DNA of 64,000 nucleotides, taken from positions 26,057,501 through 26,121,500 of the forward strand of contig JAKSXM010000272.1 in the NCBI GenBank assembly GCA_022575985.1. The letters run 5' to 3'. The notes beneath the pieces were generated by a model, which saw only the letters and a program-made list of their open reading frames with translations, had not been told where the DNA came from and did not search any database. Positions 38,146 to 50,550 of this stretch are shown here, piece by piece (the stretch's first letter is position 1; every line of letters begins with the position of its first letter). The stretch comes from Anagrus nilaparvatae (taxonomy: Eukaryota; Arthropoda; Insecta; Hymenoptera; Mymaridae). A program made the translations under genes and the position numbers.

Positions 38146-41100
38146 AAAAAATAAAAATTAAAAATATTTTCATTTTATTTTATGTACCTATATTATTTAC
38201 ATTTTGATATTTTTGTAAATAAATAAGAAACTGATAAAAATACAGATTTTATTTACTCTTTCATTCAATTATTTATATACCTACACTACATCCTAACTGT
38301 TTTTAAAAATATTTTTGATCCAGTTTTATTTATTATGTTTATTTACTGTCCTATTAAACTTTCTAAATAAATAATCTAATACTAAAACTCCAAAATATAA
38401 ACACAAAAAAACACTGATAAAAAAGTCTATTAAAAATAAAAATATTACGTAATTTAAGTTAAAAAAAAATTGTTTATAAAAATATATTATTAAAAATAAG
38501 TATTACATGATAGTACAGAGAACAAGTGTTAGTAATATAATTATTTAACTTTTAGTATCAGGAAATGTAATTATTTTATAATGTGAAAAATTAACAACTT
38601 AAATAAGAAAAAAAGTCACTGTTATGCTTTTTGTGTGCATTTTAATGATTAAAATAATAAATATTAAAATTTTCCTTTATTATATAAATTAAAATAATTG
38701 GAGTATTTTATTCGATAAGCGAATAAAGTCAAATTAAACAATAAAAAGATTATCATTTATTTAATATATAAATTTCTTGTGCAAAATTAATGCCAAATGC
38801 TTTTCATCAACATTATTCATAATTTAAAATAATTAATTTTCTTAGATTATTTACAAAAAATATTTTATAATTAAAAAATTATCATAAAAAAAATAGGTAT
38901 AAAAAGCTACTCCTTTTTTTTTATTTGAAGATTGTATAAGTGGTTATTTATTTACTTTAAAACTACTTTTTTTTCATAAAAAATTTAGGTATAAAAAAAC
39001 CTTTTTTTTGAGTAAATAATGTTTTTTTTTTGGAACACATTTTTTTTTCTAAAAAGCCAGATGTAAAAGATGATGACAACATAACTAAAAAATTTCTCTT
39101 TTTTAACAGAAAAATAAAAAAAAAATTTAATATGCAGTACACCAGGTAAATTTAAAAATAAGGTATCAAAAACAACAATGAAATCATCACATTTTGCTGC
39201 AACCTGCAGCGTTTTTTCTAGAAAAAAAAAAGTAGAATAAAAGATCATAATCTAAATAAAAGAAAAATAAGTGTAGGTACCTAACGTTTATCAAAGTCAA
39301 GAATCTTTTTTTTTATTCTAATTTTATTCAAAATAGGTACATAAACTACATAACCTTTTTTTATTTAAATACTAAGATAACGAAAATAATGCAAAACAAT
39401 TAAATAACACTTTATTTATAGAATTTTAAACGCCAATTAAGTAGTAAAGGAAATAAAAAAATAAAAATATTTTTTACATCCGTTTTGAAGAAAAATATTA
39501 TATTTATATCAATAACGTCATTGAATATTATTTATAAAAAAAAAAATATAGGTACTTCAATATACAACAATAAATCTACCAATATTTTTGCTATTATTCA
39601 TATTATTTGCACTGGATTTTTTCAAAAAAATTTATCAACGTACTGCACATATTATACGTCGCAGAGTTTTATGCATGTGTATGTTTTTTCAAAAAAAAAA
39701 GTTTGGTATTACAATAAAAGTACCCGGCTGTGTAGAATTTTAAAAAAGAATTTTTTATTCTTTCTTTCTTCTTCTCAATACACCAACAACTTTGACGAAT
39801 AGTAATGGCCAATAATCATAATAATATGTACTAATAATATACATATAGATTTATATTTCTAAATCTGAATGAGTTACGTGATGTTGTAATTTTTTTTTTT
39901 TAGACAATTTTTTTATTTTTTTTATTCCAGGCGCCGTTTTAATGTTGTTATTCAAGGTCTACCTGAATAATATACGTCGACCAACTTTTTTTTTATACAG
40001 AATTTGCGAATTTTATTTTCGCCACTAAAATATACACAATAGGCCATTAACTTTAACTTCACTTTGTTATATATTATTCAAACAACACTTTCATTTTAAT
40101 ATTTAAACAAAAAAAAAACACTTGTTGAATATTTTTTAATATTTATTTTTTATATAATAAATATCACCGAATAAGGCAGTGACGGTTTTAAATTAATTAA
40201 ATTTTTTTTTAAAGATTTGTACGTTACGCGAGAGACGCTTGCACCTCTCTTTTTCTCGCCCTTGATCACTTATACCGAGTTTCTCTCACTTACACTCACA
40301 CACATACATATACATATATAATTATGCATAAAAGCAATAAATGTTTTTTCACATATAAAAAAATTATTATTATCTTTGTTTTTTCGTGTTAATTACACTA
40401 TTTTCAGAATAATTAAACCACAGCACTATTCTAAATTTCATGTTTTTAATAGAGCGAACCATTAAAAGATTCGCTTTTAATTTTTTCTTCATTACTTGCA
40501 AAATTTTTTAAAAACTTTGAAGCATGTTTATTTTTATATAAATAATTTAACACAAATGAATAAATACTGGGAAATTCCGTATAAAATAAGCATTAATTAT
40601 TTTATTAAACCAAAATCACAATTTTATAATTAACCATAATTTATGTTTTTATTATTTTTCTAATTATTTTTGCGTACAAAACATATTATTGCACTATTTG
40701 ATTTTTTGTCTCTCTTTCTTTTTATGATTCGTTTTTAGAAAAAGTAATTAAAATATATATAGAAAGATAAATACAAATAGGTAAAATTATAAAGATCAAA
40801 TCACTAGAAGCGTCTTTTAGTTATAGCTAACAATTTCTATCTTATTTTTTTTAAAAAGAACTCTCTTATACACGTGAAAATATAAAAGATACGACTGAAA
40901 ATATCACGTGGAGGTGGGGAGAAGCATTTTTTTATTTTTTTTTTTTTAGAAGAAATAAAAAATAAGTGAGTTAAAATTTTTCAACTTGTGTTCGTTCACA
41001 AGAGCCCCTATTATTATTATATTTATGTAAGTTTCTTTTTCTCACTTCTCTTCATTTATATCATTATGCGTTTTTATTTATAAAATGATTTGTTTCTCTC

Positions 41101-41616
41101 CCTTCAATTTTTTAAACAAAAAAAAAAACGTTTTGTTGAACACATTTTGATTCGTTAAATTAAAAAGCGGTTGTGGGTCACGTGTTCAAATATAATAGAG
41201 GCTCCATCTAACAAAAAAATTGACAAATTTTTTAAAGGCCAAAAATTGTAACAAGGCAGGTGTTTTTTATTATTTTAATGAATTTATTGTTTTAAAAGAA
41301 TGTCATGGTTCATTTTACTTAATTAAAAAAGAAAAAAAAAATTAATTAATTAAGTTTTTATTAAAAAAATATTTCAACAATTTGTTTTCACTTTACATAC
41401 AAAAAATAATTATGCCTTCAGGAGGCTTGATTATAAAAATATTGCAAAATATTTTGCAAAAAAATTTTTTTTTTTTAAATAAATTATTTTATGTTTAATA
41501 TAAATAAATAAATAAATATGTAACATGTTTTTTTTTAAGTTAAATAATAACAAGGTAAAGCTATTAAGTAGTCCATATAAAAGAATTTTTAATTATTTAA
41601 ATACAAAAATGAAAAA
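38146..41616. other. 3.5 kb intergenic between ECT2 and WDR12
   Basis: AT-rich sequence with long A and T runs. A slightly GC-richer stretch at about 40215-40310 (TACGCGAGAGACGCTTGCACC, then CACACA/CATA microsatellite) and CACGTG motifs near 40872 and 40904 might be regulatory, but nothing ties them to a gene. The open frames at 39.0-39.8 kb are low-complexity K/F/I/Y products. No exon was recognised. Confidence 0.4.
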
Positions 41617-43554
41617 CTACCTTGAAGATTTTGAATTAAAAATCCTAACTGTATTATCAGCTCCACCAGAAACAATTAAACTAGGACTTGACCAATCACA
41701 GCTTAAAACTTTATCTTCATGACTTGTCAGATCAAATAAAGGGGACTTACAACTAGAAGTGTAAATATTATAATACGCAAAACTATTTTTATTGTTTAGT
41801 TATTTTTAAAATGCTTTTATATTACCTTCGAGTATCCCACAATAAAAGACTATTATCATACGCTCCAGAAATAAAGAAGTTTTCCTCTGTTTTTGACCAT
41901 TTAACACATTGAACCCATTGTGTGTGAGAAGAAAACGTTAATTTTAATGCAGCACAATCTGAATTTAGAAATTGTGATTATGATGACTTAGTGAATAAAA
42001 GGTAAAGTTGTTTTATTAACAATAACAAACCTGATAATCTTGGATCATAAGAATGAATGTTTTTATCAGCTGAAGCTGTTATAATTAGCTTTGATGCAGC
42101 AGAATAATCAATGTCAAAAAAACATTTATTTCCTCTGATTTCATGTTTAAATTTTTCAAGCTCTATGTCCCATAATTTTAAAGTACAATCTCTTGAAGAT
42201 GTGATGATTTCAGATTTTTCAGACCATGCAATACCAGTTATTGGTTCCTTATGACCTTGCAATGTGTGGAATGGTACCTATAATATGTATAAAGGTTTAT
42301 TTTCAAATTTTTATAATAATAAAATTTATTAAAGAACAAATAATTTATAATTCCAAAAACCTTAGTCTCACTGCATTCAGTTTTTACTGGCTCAAGGCAA
42401 ATTTTTTCATTTTCTTCTTCTTTTTCTGTCAAAATACAAGAAAAAACTTTTAATGTTAGCACTCATAGTATGTATTTGCATATTCACTCATGTATTTGCT
42501 TAACAAGTTCTTACTTAAAGACCAAAATTTTATAGTACAATCCCACGAACCAGTTGCTAAAATAGTACTATCATCATTAACAGCTACTGTTTCCAATCCT
42601 TTTGTATGGCCTTTACAAACATAAACAAAGTCAACAGAATTTCTTGGGATATTCCATTTCCAAATTATAGCAGTATTATCTTGAGAAGCACTAAAATCCA
42701 ACAAATTAATTAATTTGTTTTAAAAATATAAATATTTTAATCTATTTTCAATGTCACCTAACAAATGTTCCATGATCTTCATCTAATGATATCCATGCAA
42801 CTGCTTTGATAGGTGAAGTATGCCCCGGTATTGTTAAATGATGTTTACCTTTACATGTCCAAAGATGAAGGGTATTATCGTAACATCCAGTTAATACCCT
42901 ATTAATTAACATAAAGTAAATTTTGAGGCTTCCTTAACACATAGTCAATGCAATTTATGATAAGCTATACCATTTATCATGCAGTGCGACAGCAGACACC
43001 CAATCATCATGGATTAAACAGTCTTGTGGTTCTGGTGAAGGATACTTTATCACAAATTCAATGTTTACAATTTCATCATTAGAAATTTTTCTATCTTTAA
43101 TGTGATCTATTAACGATGTTCTTATGTATTCAGAACAGCAAAGAAAATCAAATTCAATATTTTCATGCAAAGGGTTTGATTCTGTAAAAATAGTATTGGG
43201 TTAAAAAATATGTCATTTAATTAAATATTTATTCCTTACCTTTTAATATTTTATTTAAGATATTGTTAAGATTTTCAGTCACTGACAATGAAGGCACTTT
43301 AATTGGATCAATAACCACTTTATACCTAATTTTTATGAAAAATTATTAAAATTAAAGAAAAATAAAAAATTATAACAACTTTTGATAATAATAACATTAA
43401 TTATTTTTAAAGTTTTTAAAAACATTCAGTTTTGTAAACATAACCTTGATTGAGCGATTGCTTTTGTATTTTAATATAATACTTACTGCAAATGTTTAGT
43501 TTCAAAACGAACTAAAATTGTTTGTAAAAAACTATCACTATTTTCACCGTTCAT
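41617..43554 (-). CDS. WDR12: WDR12 (Ytm1), ribosome biogenesis WD40 protein, complete
   Basis: Exons (minus): 43554-43487, 43325-43240, 43181-42971, 42898-42758, 42690-42488, 42425-42361, 42277-42031, 41958-41826 and 41752-41617, joining in frame to 429 residues. WDR12 is a PeBoW component, with PES1 and BOP1, needed for 27S/32S pre-rRNA processing and 60S subunit assembly in the nucleolus. Residues 1-85 form the NLE (ubiquitin-like) domain, the docking surface for the AAA ATPase Midasin, with the family motif [16 protein letters not shown]. It is followed by [10 protein letters not shown] and seven WD40 blades with WD or equivalent ends ([71 protein letters not shown]). The acidic insert EKEEENEK lies between blades 3 and 4, as in the family. 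The exon 5 donor (ATGA|GTGAAT) was chosen because only phase 1 keeps exon 6 open. Confidence 0.95.
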
Positions 43555-43699
43555 TTTTAAAATATGAAAATAAGAATTTATAAATAAAATATATGAAAAT
43601 TTTTTTAAAACTAATAAGAATAAATTTACATAAACAAAAGTTTTAAGAAAACTCAACAACAGCTGATTTTTATTCACGCTTGCGTGATTTGTAGGAACT

Positions 43700-43726
43700 T
43701 GGATTGGAGTCGCGCGGGAATTTCAA
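43700..43726 (-). promoter_or_regulatory. Probable WDR12 core promoter patch
   Basis: About 160 nt upstream of the WDR12 ATG the sequence turns abruptly GC-rich (TTCCCGCGCGACTCC on the minus strand), including an E2F-like TTCCCGCG. It is one of few CpG-containing patches in the area. Promoter function is inferred from position and composition. Confidence 0.35.
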
Positions 43727-43854
43727 AAAAAAAATAACTTATATCATTTTTTAAACCATTTTTATTATTTTCTATAATAATATAGAGAAAAAACAATAAT
43801 AAATATTCCAAATCTTTTATAATCCTTACAAAAATATTACAATATTTTCTCTTG

Positions 43855-44088
43855 GCTAAAATTAATTTTCTTGTCAGTGGCCAGAAAGCACGTATTTCCC
43901 GGCCGCAACGCTATTCGAAAATACGTGTTTTCTAGCCACTAACGAAGAAAAATTATGTTTTGGCCTCGGCCGTAAAAATAGAATGTCCCAGATCGCAGTT
44001 TGCCATCCTCGGCTTCGCCTCGGATTGCAATTTACGTGCGATCTGGGCCATTCTTTATTTTTGCGGCCTAGGATAAAAATATACTATT
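43855..44088. repeat. Dispersed double-hairpin repeat, copy B
   Basis: The first hairpin pairs AGTGGCCAGAAAGCACGTATT with the complementary AATACGTGTTTTCTAGCCACT (the arms differ by a few bases). The second pairs GTCCCAGATCGCA with TGCGATCTGGGC around CCTCGGCTTCGCCTCGG. Order and orientation match the copy at 505-727. Where the two copies differ in an arm (CAAATCGCA versus CAGATCGCA), the opposite arm has changed to keep pairing. Confidence 0.75.
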
Positions 44089-44478
44089 TATGGAACTTAT
44101 GGAAGGTTAATTTTAAAAATCTTTTCTTCATTGTTTTAAAATTCTTTAATATTTTGATATTAATTGATTAATGCAAATATTCAAAAAGCTTTACAAATTA
44201 TTATATATTAGTGTGGTACTTATTTGTAAAAATCTTAAAAATAGACTTATAAGTAAAATAATAATCTAAATACTTAATCATTATAAAAGGATTATACAAT
44301 AATAATAACAATAAAAAATAAAATGTTGTAACATGATTATGATTTTTTTTAATTCTTTAGGCTTAAATTTAATGTTGAAATTGTTAATTGTAATTAAAAA
44401 GAAATAAAATTTTATTATCAATAGAGAACATTTCAATTATTTTCTTGATGTTTGAGATTGATGGTGACGTTAAAATTT

Positions 44479-44583
44479 CTAATGCTTTCTTCCAATTCGA
44501 TAATTTCTACATCGACGTACTAAATCAAATTTTCTATAACGCAAACAGTGCCATTGTGGAATTTGTCTCATGTTTTCAATTGC
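44479..44583 (-). CDS. Candidate last exon: small cationic peptide with two Cys
   Basis: A strong acceptor (TTTTCTTTTATTCTAG) opens a frame of 34 codons, AIENMRQIPQWHCL then RYRKFDLVRRCRNYRIGRKH, ending TAG, with AATAAAA about 60 nt beyond. It is highly basic, has one cysteine pair, and ends I-G-R-K-H, which resembles an amidation/dibasic processing site. In phase 0 it could follow the signal-peptide exon at 47878-47976, with a 3.3-kb intron. An alternative reading is a heavily decayed ribosomal protein L39 exon: IPQW, similar spacing to the end, and a basic C-terminus. I cannot decide between them, and it may be neither. Confidence 0.3.
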   Translation of the reverse strand, partial: AIENMRQIPQWHCLRYRKFDLVRRCRNYRIGRKH

Positions 44584-45357
44584 CTAGAATAAAAGAAAAA
44601 GAAATTTGTTTAATATTTTATAATAAAAATAAAATTTAATTTAATTAGTTAGTAACATAGATATCGCCCCTGAGGCATACGCACGGCTAAAAAAAGTATT
44701 TCGGATCGTACGTGGGATCCGACGTGAAATCCAAATTGGGAATTTCGCCAATATTTCCCCTTGTGGGAAATTTTTCTCGAAGTTTTCTTTTTAAATTTTG
44801 AAATAAAAAAATAAAAAAATCAGTTCTCATTAATATTTTTCAGTTATCTAAGATTTCCTAACTTCGGAAATTTTTACCATTGTCGAAATTTTTTAAAACA
44901 TTTTTAGTTTACAGAAGATTTTTTAGGTTTTTTTAAAAATTATTTTCCAACGTCATCATTTAAAAATTTTTTAAATGACAAAATTATTAAGCAACTATCA
45001 AGGTTTTCCAGGTCTTCACTGATTTTACAACTTTGGAAAATTTTTCACAAGGTCAGTTTTATTAAATATTTTTAAAATGAGGAATTTGCTTATAAAACAA
45101 ATAATTTTTGTTTTACACCAATTTTCCAACCAATTTCCTAATTAAAAAATTTTTAAAATTGCCGATTTAAAAAAAATTGACTTTCAAAAAAATTTTCCGG
45201 CGCAGGAAAATTGGTGAAAAACTGGAAAAATTGTTTTTTGATAATTAGTTTTTTCATTTTAACAATATTAAAAGATGCTGATTTTGAACAAAAAATTCCA
45301 AGTACAGAATTCCTCATTTAAAAAATGCTTAAAATTGCCAATTTTTAAATAATATAT

Positions 45358-45560
45358 TAGGGTCCATGACCAGAAAAATAAAGAATAGTCCGAATAACAC
45401 ATAGGATGGTAAACTGTGGATTCGGGTATTATTTTTTTATGGTCAAGGGTCGTAAACGATGCGATGTTTCTATGTCAGTGGTGAGAAAACATGTCTTTTC
45501 CGGGCGCACAACGGCCAGGAAATACGTGCTTTTTAGCCGCTGACCAGAAGAAATTTTCTG
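45358..45560. repeat. Dispersed double-hairpin repeat, copy C (inverted)
   Basis: The CATGACCAGAAAAATAAAGAAT / ATTTTTTTATGGTCA hairpin comes first here. The cutting-site-like hairpin GAAAACATGTCTTTTCCGGGCG / GGCCAGGAAATACGTGCTTTT comes second, so the order is opposite to copies A and B. The CCTCGGCTTCGCC core is replaced by CACATAGGATGG. The minus-strand open frame across it is a repeat artefact. Confidence 0.6.
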
Positions 45561-46755
45561 ACATTGAAAAATTGGTGAAAAACTGAAAAATCTTGTTACA
45601 CGCTTAATAATTTTGTAATTTGAATAAATTTTTAAATTCTGACATTGAGTAATCATTGAAAACCTAAAAAATCTTGTGAAATTTAAAAATGTAAAAAATT
45701 TTCGACGTTGGAAAATCTTTGAAACTGCAACTGAACTGCAAAATATTAATGAGAAATGATTTTTTATTCTCTTATTTCAAAATTAATAACACGTAGCTAG
45801 AGGAATAAACATTGTATTTTTATTCAAATGAAAAAAATTGTATGTAAATTAGCTTCCGAGATAGTATCTTTACAGGATAAACAGGAAACAAAATTGTCGC
45901 TTTCTGGTGATTCTGAGGAGCATTTTGGAAGAGATGAAACTCTTTTTCAAAAAATTAATTTCATAATTTGGTTGCTTATGGTTTGGATATTTTACGGCTT
46001 TAAAAAAGGCTATTTTTTAAAATTTCGTCACAACTGAGAAAACTATTTTTTTAAAAGTTATCAAAATCAAAATTTATTTTCAGGAGTTCGGCTCCTTTAA
46101 AAAAGTTGTTGTTTGGAGTCTCTTACTTTGACGTATTTCCTTTAATTTTTTCATCATTATAAGGAATAATTGTTTTAAAAAAATGATGAAAATCAAAATA
46201 TATTTAAATATACAAAAAAAAACTAAATAATTTTCATGCTGCATAAAAAAATTTATTTTGAAAATGCAATATTAAATAAAACTGTTTATTTTTTTGTTTT
46301 TATATAATGCACAAGAGGAAATATTTATTAAGTGTTTTATTAAAATTTTTTCTAATTGAAAAACCTTCGAATATCACCTTCATAATAATTAAATGCACTA
46401 TGATATGAAAAATTTTTATATAAAAATGTAAAAAATAACATTATTATTAACACCTATTTTATTTTATTACATTTTATTTAAAAATATTTATAATAAATAT
46501 GAAAATTTTTAAAAAATTGAAAAATTTTTTTTTTTTTAGTTTAATAAAATTCTTTTTTTAGAAATAAAACGAAAAAAAAAATTTCTATTTTAGGGTAAAA
46601 TAAAGTATTTAAAATTATAAATTGCTTTTCTATGTTGTAGTAAAGTGTCATTGATATGTATTTGGCACTGTATTAAAAATTTAAAGAGTTTGATGTACGT
46701 AAATATAGGCAATTTTCTCACTTCCTAGTGTAATTATTAATAATTTTTTATATTT
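45561..46755. other. 1.2 kb intergenic, weak ORF only
   Basis: AT-rich sequence. A 69-codon plus-strand frame at 45828-46037 has a lysine-rich N-terminus, some balanced codon use (ASEIVSLQDKQETKLSLSGD) and a hydrophobic stretch (INFIIWLLMVWIFYGF). It has no recognisable domain or splice context, so it is not called as a gene. The sequence before it contains repeated AAATTTTCCRACGTTG-type words. Confidence 0.3.
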
Positions 46756-47170
46756 TACACTGAAAAAAAAAATTAGATTTTTTTAGGAAAATGGAATAAT
46801 GAATAATTATTCCTTGCTACAAGGAATATGGAATACTCTTGCTACAAGTGGTTTTTTTATGAACAAAATTTTCAAAGCAAAAATTTTCTGGAATAAAAAT
46901 TATCATTTTATATTGTAATAATTTAATCACTTAAATAAAATTAGTTATCTGGAGAAAATTACTTTCAGTTCTTTTGATTTCAAAATATTAATTTTTTCAA
47001 GAAACGTAAAAATGATTAATTCTTTAGTTCTGCAGTAGTTTGTATTTAATCCAGAAAGATCATTTTACCCTAAAAAGACAGTTTCAAACACTGAACTATA
47101 AATTCTTACTTCTAAAAATTATTTGAGTATTAATTAAAAATACTCTATTGTTGCTATTGTTTTCAGTGTA
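46756..47170. mobile_element. MITE-like element with TACACTGAAA ends
   Basis: TACACTGAAA at the left matches TTTCAGTGTA at the right. The ends resemble the CACTG termini of the elements at 19487 and 50921 and start with TA, which fits a TA-target non-autonomous element. The inner arms are weak. No coding frame is seen. Confidence 0.45.
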
Positions 47171-47877
47171 CAGAGTACTAGAACTATCTAAAAAATTAAA
47201 TAAAAATAAAGAACTAATTTCCAATATGTAGATTTAATTTAACTTATTTTGTTATAATAAACTGGTAATCTAATTTAATCACATTAAGATTCCAGTGTAT
47301 ATTTGTGACTAATTGCATTATATTACAAAATTTTTCAAAAAATATTATTCTATTTTTGGATACGTACTATAAAAACAAGTCAATTTTAACCACGTGAATT
47401 GATTAAAGGTGTAGATTAAATGTTTTGAAATGTAGTTCATTCCACTTTTAGCTAGATTTTCTTTAATTTACGAGCATTCTTAATATTATTAAGTTAACAA
47501 AAATTAAATGCCATTCATATACTGAATTAAATTAACAACATCCTTTAGACACTTTTTCTAAAAAACTTTGTGCAATTCAAAAACAGTGCTATAGAAAAAA
47601 AATTTTTCTAAATCAGGTGTGACATTTTTTAAATATAGTTTGATTCCCTCGTTTTCTGTATAATAAGCAGTAATAAATTTAATAAATTCTAGGTGTTATA
47701 GTTGCCAATTAGTTATTATTATGTCGCGGTTATATTTAATATTGTAACCCACAAAATGAATGACCCACTTTTTATAAATATGCGAATATGTATAAAAATA
47801 TATTTTTTTTATAATTTAATTAAATTTTAATTTTTCATTCAAAATGCATAATTTTAGCAAAATTTGAAAATACTTAC

Positions 47878-47976
47878 TAATTCTGGATCACCAGCTGGTA
47901 AACTTGTTGTTAATATTACAAATGATAATAGAAAAAATATTAAACTACACAATAATTTTAAACAATAAAAATTCAT
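47878..47976 (-). CDS. Signal-peptide first exon of an unidentified secreted peptide gene
   Basis: The frame begins ATG and runs 33 codons in phase 0: a classic signal peptide, with hydrophobic core LCSLIFFLLSFVILTTSLPA, then GDPEL. It stops exactly at a strong donor, TTA|GTAAGT. Beyond the donor the frame closes quickly, so splicing is expected. The layout (signal peptide plus a few residues, phase-0 donor) is typical of small secreted or neuropeptide-type genes. The partner exon is not certain. The best candidate by phase and coding character is 44583-44479; alternatives are short frames after acceptors near 47614 and 46668. Confidence 0.55.
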
Positions 47977-47989
47977 CCCTAATAAAATT

Positions 47990-50550
47990 TTATTTTTTTT
48001 TTTTTTAATTTTAATTAATTATGACTTTTTTTTAAAAAAAATTTTTGTTTATTTGATTTACTTTATAACGATTATCAAGGCATACTGAATTAAATTCGTA
48101 CCGCCATAATCTAATATAATTTTAAAAGCTCTTCACTCCCACCTTTTAATGTATATGTAAAATTACTGAGCTTTTTTATTTTTTGAATTAAAAAAAGATT
48201 ATTCTAATTTTTTAAATATTTTTTATAAAAAAATAATATTTAGGTAATCAAAGTTTATTTATATAAACAAATTTTTATTTCGTATTTAATTTTTAAAAAA
48301 AATGTAAAATCAAGTGCTAAAACATTTTTAGTATCAGCAATGCAATCGAGTGAACTTTAAAGTATTTTATTTTTTCGTGCATAAAATATTTTTATGTCCG
48401 GTTTTCAATATTGAGTTTCCAATTTCCTGAAATATATAAACTTATTTATACTTGTATAAATTCACAAAAACGAAAAAACTTAGAAGAAATTTTTCTTTAT
48501 TAGTATACCTATTTAATTTATAATCTAAAATAATTATAATTTAAGTATACTTAAAATTTTTAATTTTCACTGATTTTAAAAAGAAATCCTAAAGAACCTT
48601 AAAATCTGAAAAAATTATTCCTTTTATCGTGTGTATTATGTAATGGTTTGACTAGGAATCTAAAAATATTACACGGAAAAGTTTGCTTTGCTTGAAATTT
48701 TAAGCAGGATCAAAAATTTGCTTAAATAAAAAATTTTTTAGTTATGTTGGTTATTAATAAATTATTCAGGCCAAATTTTTCTTTTCAAGAATTTTCATTA
48801 ATATTAGAGATAGTTCTACTTATTAATCAAAAGAGTTCTGAGTTTATGTAGGATTATTAATAATTTTAAAGTTTCTCAGTCCTTAATTTAAAAGTCAATA
48901 CACATAAAGTTTAACAAACAGAATTTTACTTTTTTGACTGCTGATTCTGAATTTTCCCGTGATAGAAAAGTAATGGGATTGCCTTGAACAGTTTATGGTC
49001 TATTCAAGTTTTCCCCATAATTCATCATTTCATTTAAAAAAGTTTTTATTGAAAATAAATTTTTGTAGAAATCATTTCACTTTTGAGAAAAATTTTTTAA
49101 ATTAGCAATGTGTAGAAAAATCCAGCTTTTTTGCTGTAAAAATAAAAACTGCGTTAATTCGGTATTTTTTTAACAGGAATTTGGGATAAAATTTTTCTCG
49201 CAAATGAAATGATTTTTAAAGATTATATTATAACCAAGAAAATTAGAATTTAAAATAATGAGATGGTTAGCGCTATTCAAATTTGAATTATGGGTGAAGC
49301 GTTACAAACTTGCAAGGTCCGTTTATTAGCAAAAATCCCTTCAAAAGCTTGCATGGCCCCATAAAACTCCCTTAAAGTACCACGGAAAGATCATGTGTAT
49401 AACGTTTTTACTATGGTTTCTATATTATAAAACTGGCAACATCTTCTAGTGGCTGATGAAGATTGAATGTACCAGTTTATCGCAAATTTTTATAGAAAGA
49501 ATGCTATATACATCAAGCTGATAAATAAAAATTTTTTTTAAGTAACTTTTTTGAGTCCAAATTTTTAATTATTTTTTTTTTAATTGAGACAATCTCAAAG
49601 GCATCAGAGTACCCTAATTTAATTTTTTTAAATTATATGAATCATGAACATTTACTTATTTACAAAAAATTAAAAAGGCTCCTAAACACAAATATTTGTA
49701 AACTACTTTAAAATTTAATAAATCCAAATAATAAACACGACCGTAATATTTTTAAGATAAAACCTGACTAATACGTTTTTGAATATCATTTTATTGCATA
49801 ACCTGTTTTTTTATAACATTATTTGATTATTTAATAAAATTAATGTGTTAATATATCTATACAATACTTTGTACAGTTAGGTATCAAAATTATTATATTT
49901 GTATATTCTAATAAAATTGTTCCAATTATGCGCCACATCAAGTTGAACACAAGGTTACTGAACTTGTAAGAAAAACAAAATTGTTATCTTTTTATTTTGT
50001 TTATGAACTGGATTTTTTATTTTTTTTTTATTAGGGCAATTTTTCAAAATAATGTAATACGTCAGTTTTTTAAAAAAATTTTTATCTTAAAAAAAAGATT
50101 AATGAATAACGGTATAAGTAAAAGAGTGAAATAAATAAATAATTATAAATTCAAATTTTCTTACCAACTCTTTTGGAATAAACACAAAAAAATTATAACA
50201 AAAAAAAATAAAAAACAATTAAAAATTGATTTTTTTTTTGTTTTGTTTGCTTCTCTCATGCATATAGGTCGTTAAAAATGAATCCTTTTAATTTTTTGTT
50301 TTTTTCCTCGTTTTTTTCTTAAAGACACTTTTGTTCTATTCACCTAGATTTTTTTTTTCTAGATGAATGATAATAAAAAAGAATTTTTTTAACAGTAATA
50401 AATTAATATTTTTTAAATTTAGAAATTATTATGATTTTTTTTTCTTTTCTTCTCATTTTACAATTAAATTTTGCAGTTTAAAAAAATGAAAAAAAGTTAA
50501 GAAAATTTAATTATGGGGTAAACTGATATACTGAAAGGTTTCGTTAAAAA
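47990..50550. other. 2.6 kb intergenic, no gene seen
   Basis: AT-rich sequence. ACACGGAAAAG near 48671 and GAATTTTCCCGTG near 48950 are roughly complementary and may bound a decayed element. A GC-richer patch at 49260-49480 (GCAAGGTCCG, CATGGCCCCATAAAACTCCC) looks like an old repeat with no open frame. The signal-peptide gene's promoter should lie just upstream of 47976 on the minus strand, but no convincing TATA box could be picked out. Confidence 0.4.

Noticed and set aside
39485..39802. 105-codon plus-strand frame upstream of ECT2
   Set aside because: Composition K/N/I/Y/F from AT-rich DNA; no similarity recognised.
44445..44639. 64-codon plus-strand frame near 44.5 kb
   Set aside because: It is antisense to the acceptor-bounded cationic exon, which has the better splice and poly(A) context.
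45429..45656. 75-codon minus-strand frame
   Set aside because: Lies across the inverted copy of the double-hairpin repeat; similar frames arise from each copy.
45828..46037. 69-codon plus-strand frame with a hydrophobic segment
   Set aside because: Some codon balance, but no domain, splice site or promoter could be tied to it; noted in the intergenic entry only.
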